From positions 744,001 through 808,000 of the forward strand of contig NZ_AP025018.1 of NCBI RefSeq assembly GCF_019977735.1: a stretch of 64,000 bases of DNA, read 5' to 3'. The stretch comes from Calothrix sp. PCC 7716 (GTDB taxonomy: Bacteria; Cyanobacteriota; Cyanobacteriia; Cyanobacteriales; Nostocaceae). The stretch's first letter is position 1. Every line of letters begins with the position of its first letter. Position numbers and translations under genes: made by a program. Shown here in pieces: positions 61,922 through 64,000 of this stretch. A model generated the notes under the pieces. That model saw only the letters and a list, made by a program, of their open reading frames with translations, was not told where the DNA came from and searched no databases.

Positions 61922-63724
61922 ATGGATTGGAATCGAGGAAAATCGTTATTTGGTGGACGCTATATTATTGAATCGAAACTTGGTGAAGGGGGAATAGGTA
62001 TAACTTACCTAGCGAGGAACCAAACGTCAGAATTACGAGTAATCAAAACTCTGAAAGAGGAAGTTATTAATAATCGTACATGGAAAGTACACCGCGATAA
62101 ATTACGGCAAGATTTTCGCTCGGAAGGGGTGCGTCTTGCAGTGTGTCGTCACCCTCATATTGTGCAAATCGAAAATATTTTTGATGAGTATGAATTACCT
62201 TGTATCGTTATGGAGTATATCGAAGGTGATGATTTAGGCAAGCGGTTAAGAGAACAAGGTATATTATCAGAGAAAGAAGCGCTTTTATATACTCAGCAAA
62301 TTGGAGACGCATTAACTGTTATTCATCAAAAAGGTTTGCTACATCGAGATATTAAACCGCGCAATATTATCATTCGTGCGGGCAAACCAGAAGCTGTATT
62401 AATAGATTTTGGCATTTCTAGAGAATTTATACCTGGTGTTGTACAACGTCACACTGTCTATCGAACTCCAGGGTTTGCACCTCCTGAACAATACCAACTT
62501 GAGGCGCCACGTGGCGAATATATTGATGTTTATGGTTTAGCTGCAACGTTATACACTTTATTAACTGGTGTTGTACCCACTAGTGCTGACGAACGTAACC
62601 GTAATACACCACTTTTACCACCAAGTCATTTTAATCAGAATATAAGTACTAGTGTTGACCGGGCTATTATGCAAGCAATGGCAATGCAACCCCAGTATCG
62701 TCCTCAATCTGTAAAAGAATGGTTATCACTTTTATCTAATACAATATCACTCCTCACACCCCCACCCAAAATCATACTTAAATCACCCAAACCACCAATT
62801 ACACCTCAGTTTACATGGGAATGCACCCGTACTATTAAAGGACATGCGGGTATGGTTCATGCTGTGGCAATTAGTCCTGATGGAAAATTTATTGTGAGTG
62901 GTAGTGGTGACAATAATATAAAGCTGTGGAATTTATCTAATTGTCGTAATATCCGCAATTTTGGACGCTGGTTTGCTGGACATAGTGACTCAGTTTGGAC
63001 GGTAGCTATTAGTCCTGATGGGCAAATACTTGCTAGTGGTGGTTGGGATAATACTATTAAACTGTGGTTTTTAAATACTGGTAAGAATATACGTACTCTA
63101 AAAACTCATACTAATTGGGTAAATTGTCTTGCTTTTAGTCCCAATGGGAAGTACTTAGCGAGTGGAAGTTCTGACTGTAGCGTTAAACTTATCCTTATTA
63201 GTACGGGTGATGTTATTAATACCTTTTTGGGTCATACTGATGCGGTGCTATCTGTAGCTTTTAGCCCAGATGGTCAATGTATTGCGTCATCAGGCGCCGA
63301 TTGTACTATTAAGCTGTGGCTTCTTAGTACTGGTCAAGAAATACGTACATTGGTAGGTCATTCGTTTTTTGTAAACAGTCTGACTTTTGATGCAACTGGT
63401 GAAACTCTTATTAGTGGTAGCAGCGATAAAACGATTAAATTTTGGCACGGTGTTACAGGCAGAATTTTGAAAACGTTTACAGGTCATACTCATGCTGTTT
63501 CATCTGTTGCACTCAGTCGAGATATGCAAATCTTAGCTAGTGGTAGCTGGGATAAAACGATTAAACTTTGGCATGTAAGTACGGAAACGGAAATTTGTAC
63601 TCTAACTGGTCATAATAATTACATTAGAACCGTGGCTTTTAGTCCTGATGGGCGCCAGATTGTTAGTGCTAGTGATGACAATACTATTAAGGTTTGGTGT
63701 AACAAAGATTGGCAACGGATGTAA
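61922..63724 (+). CDS. Serine/threonine protein kinase fused to seven WD40 repeats
   Basis: 600 residues from ATG at 61922 (MDWNRGKSLFGGRYIIESKL); a GTG at 61871 gives a longer alternative. Kinase domain about 10-280: GEGGIGITYLARN, VIKTLKEE, HRDIKPRNI and LIDFGIS, with APPEQYQ. A proline-rich linker leads to seven WD40 units (SPDGKFIVSGSGDNNIKLWN, SPDGQILASGGWDNTIKLWF and five more), enough for one complete propeller. Such kinase-WD40 fusions are typical of filamentous cyanobacteria and probably scaffold substrates. The stop lies inside a CGGATGTAA repeat (63709-63729), the same as after the gene at 18541. Promoter region shared with the divergent haem-sensor gene. Confidence 0.94.
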   Translation: MDWNRGKSLFGGRYIIESKLGEGGIGITYLARNQTSELRVIKTLKEEVINNRTWKVHRDKLRQDFRSEGVRLAVCRHPHIVQIENIFDEYELPCIVMEYIEGDDLGKRLREQGILSEKEALLYTQQIGDALTVIHQKGLLHRDIKPRNIIIRAGKPEAVLIDFGISREFIPGVVQRHTVYRTPGFAPPEQYQLEAPRGEYIDVYGLAATLYTLLTGVVPTSADERNRNTPLLPPSHFNQNISTSVDRAIMQAMAMQPQYRPQSVKEWLSLLSNTISLLTPPPKIILKSPKPPITPQFTWECTRTIKGHAGMVHAVAISPDGKFIVSGSGDNNIKLWNLSNCRNIRNFGRWFAGHSDSVWTVAISPDGQILASGGWDNTIKLWFLNTGKNIRTLKTHTNWVNCLAFSPNGKYLASGSSDCSVKLILISTGDVINTFLGHTDAVLSVAFSPDGQCIASSGADCTIKLWLLSTGQEIRTLVGHSFFVNSLTFDATGETLISGSSDKTIKFWHGVTGRILKTFTGHTHAVSSVALSRDMQILASGSWDKTIKLWHVSTETEICTLTGHNNYIRTVAFSPDGRQIVSASDDNTIKVWCNKDWQRM

Positions 63725-63837
63725 CGGATGATTTGTTGGAAAATACAAAGTTTAACTCTTTAGGTAGAAATGTGGTTAGTCGAAAATTGCCAGAATAAGT
63801 TGCGGCAACTACTATTTTTTTACCAAGATTAATAATT

Positions 63838-64000
63838 ATGGGCTTCGGTATCGGTGATTTATTCTGGATTTTTCTTTTGCTCTCCTCGCTGCAACCTATC
63901 TGGCAACGGCGCCAAACAGAGTATCGTCGTTTCAGTTCGTTACAAAAGTTCCAGCAGGAACGTAAAAGCCGGGTGATTTTGCTTATTCACCGACAAGAAT
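63838..64000 (+). CDS. N terminus of a probable SDH/ClpP-class serine protease, cut by the window edge
   Basis: 54 codons from ATG at 63838: MGFGIGDLFWIFLLLSSLQP, then IWQRRQTEYRRF and RVILLIHRQE at the edge. A signal-anchor-like helix, then a basic region and the first strand of a Clp-like domain. This start matches, from memory, cyanobacterial proteins of the SDH (serine dehydrogenase proteinase) family of membrane-anchored ClpP-like proteases. No ribosome-binding site is clear. The catalytic part lies outside the window, so activity cannot be judged. Confidence 0.75.
   Translation, partial: MGFGIGDLFWIFLLLSSLQPIWQRRQTEYRRFSSLQKFQQERKSRVILLIHRQE

Overview
The window is chromosomal DNA of a cyanobacterium, most likely a filamentous, heterocyst-forming member of the Nostocales. 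Lineage markers are cyanophycin synthetase and cyanophycinase, RpaB beside radA, NblB, CRR7, a complex C cofactor-assembly protein, IctB, two flavodiiron proteins, xisH/xisI, kinase-WD40 and PEP-CTERM/exosortase genes, many short tandem repeats of the AGTGCTG type, and AT-rich DNA. Two compositional features mark this genome. GGCGCC occurs about 113 times by hand count, where roughly four are expected. GATC is almost missing (about 11 found, over 200 expected), and the usual cyanobacterial palindrome HIP1 (GCGATCGC) was not seen.

Layout. 0-3.5 kb: a 5'-truncated conserved gene, a disordered protein, and two gene remnants embedded in repeats. 3.6-7.6 kb: tatA and the cyanophycin pair cphB-cphA. 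8-9.4 kb: trmD and ispF. 9.6-10.4 kb: a frameshifted gene. 10.5-15.6 kb: two paralogous peptide-type binding lipoproteins, larB and small membrane proteins. 15.7-20.2 kb: argH, a small basic protein, a Nudix hydrolase, an alpha/beta hydrolase and coaX. 20.3-23.9 kb: a flavodiiron pair, Flv3-type then Flv1-type.

24-33 kb is an accessory region: a DUF6887/DUF6888 pair, xisHI, a Tse2-like toxin candidate with a probable immunity gene, a membrane-protein cassette of unknown function, and several intact or broken antitoxin-like genes, ending at tRNA-Thr(CGT). It holds about half of all GATC sites in the window.

33-47 kb returns to core functions: DUF3493, a diguanylate cyclase, crr7, an lptA-lptB-lptF lipopolysaccharide export cluster, smpB, ictB, a degenerate histidine kinase, a DegT-family aminotransferase and a cyanoexosortase. 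47-50 kb is a decayed stretch with two truncated genes meeting tail to tail, a Uma2 remnant, and a secreted glycoside-hydrolase-like gene interrupted by a MITE. 50-64 kb carries a CBS protein, nblB, a PEP-CTERM protein (a possible exosortase substrate), ccbB, rpaB, radA, a Uma2 protein, and a signalling cluster: a PhnD-type binding lipoprotein, two Ser/Thr kinases and a membrane c-haem HAMP protein. The window ends inside a probable SDH/ClpP-class serine protease gene.
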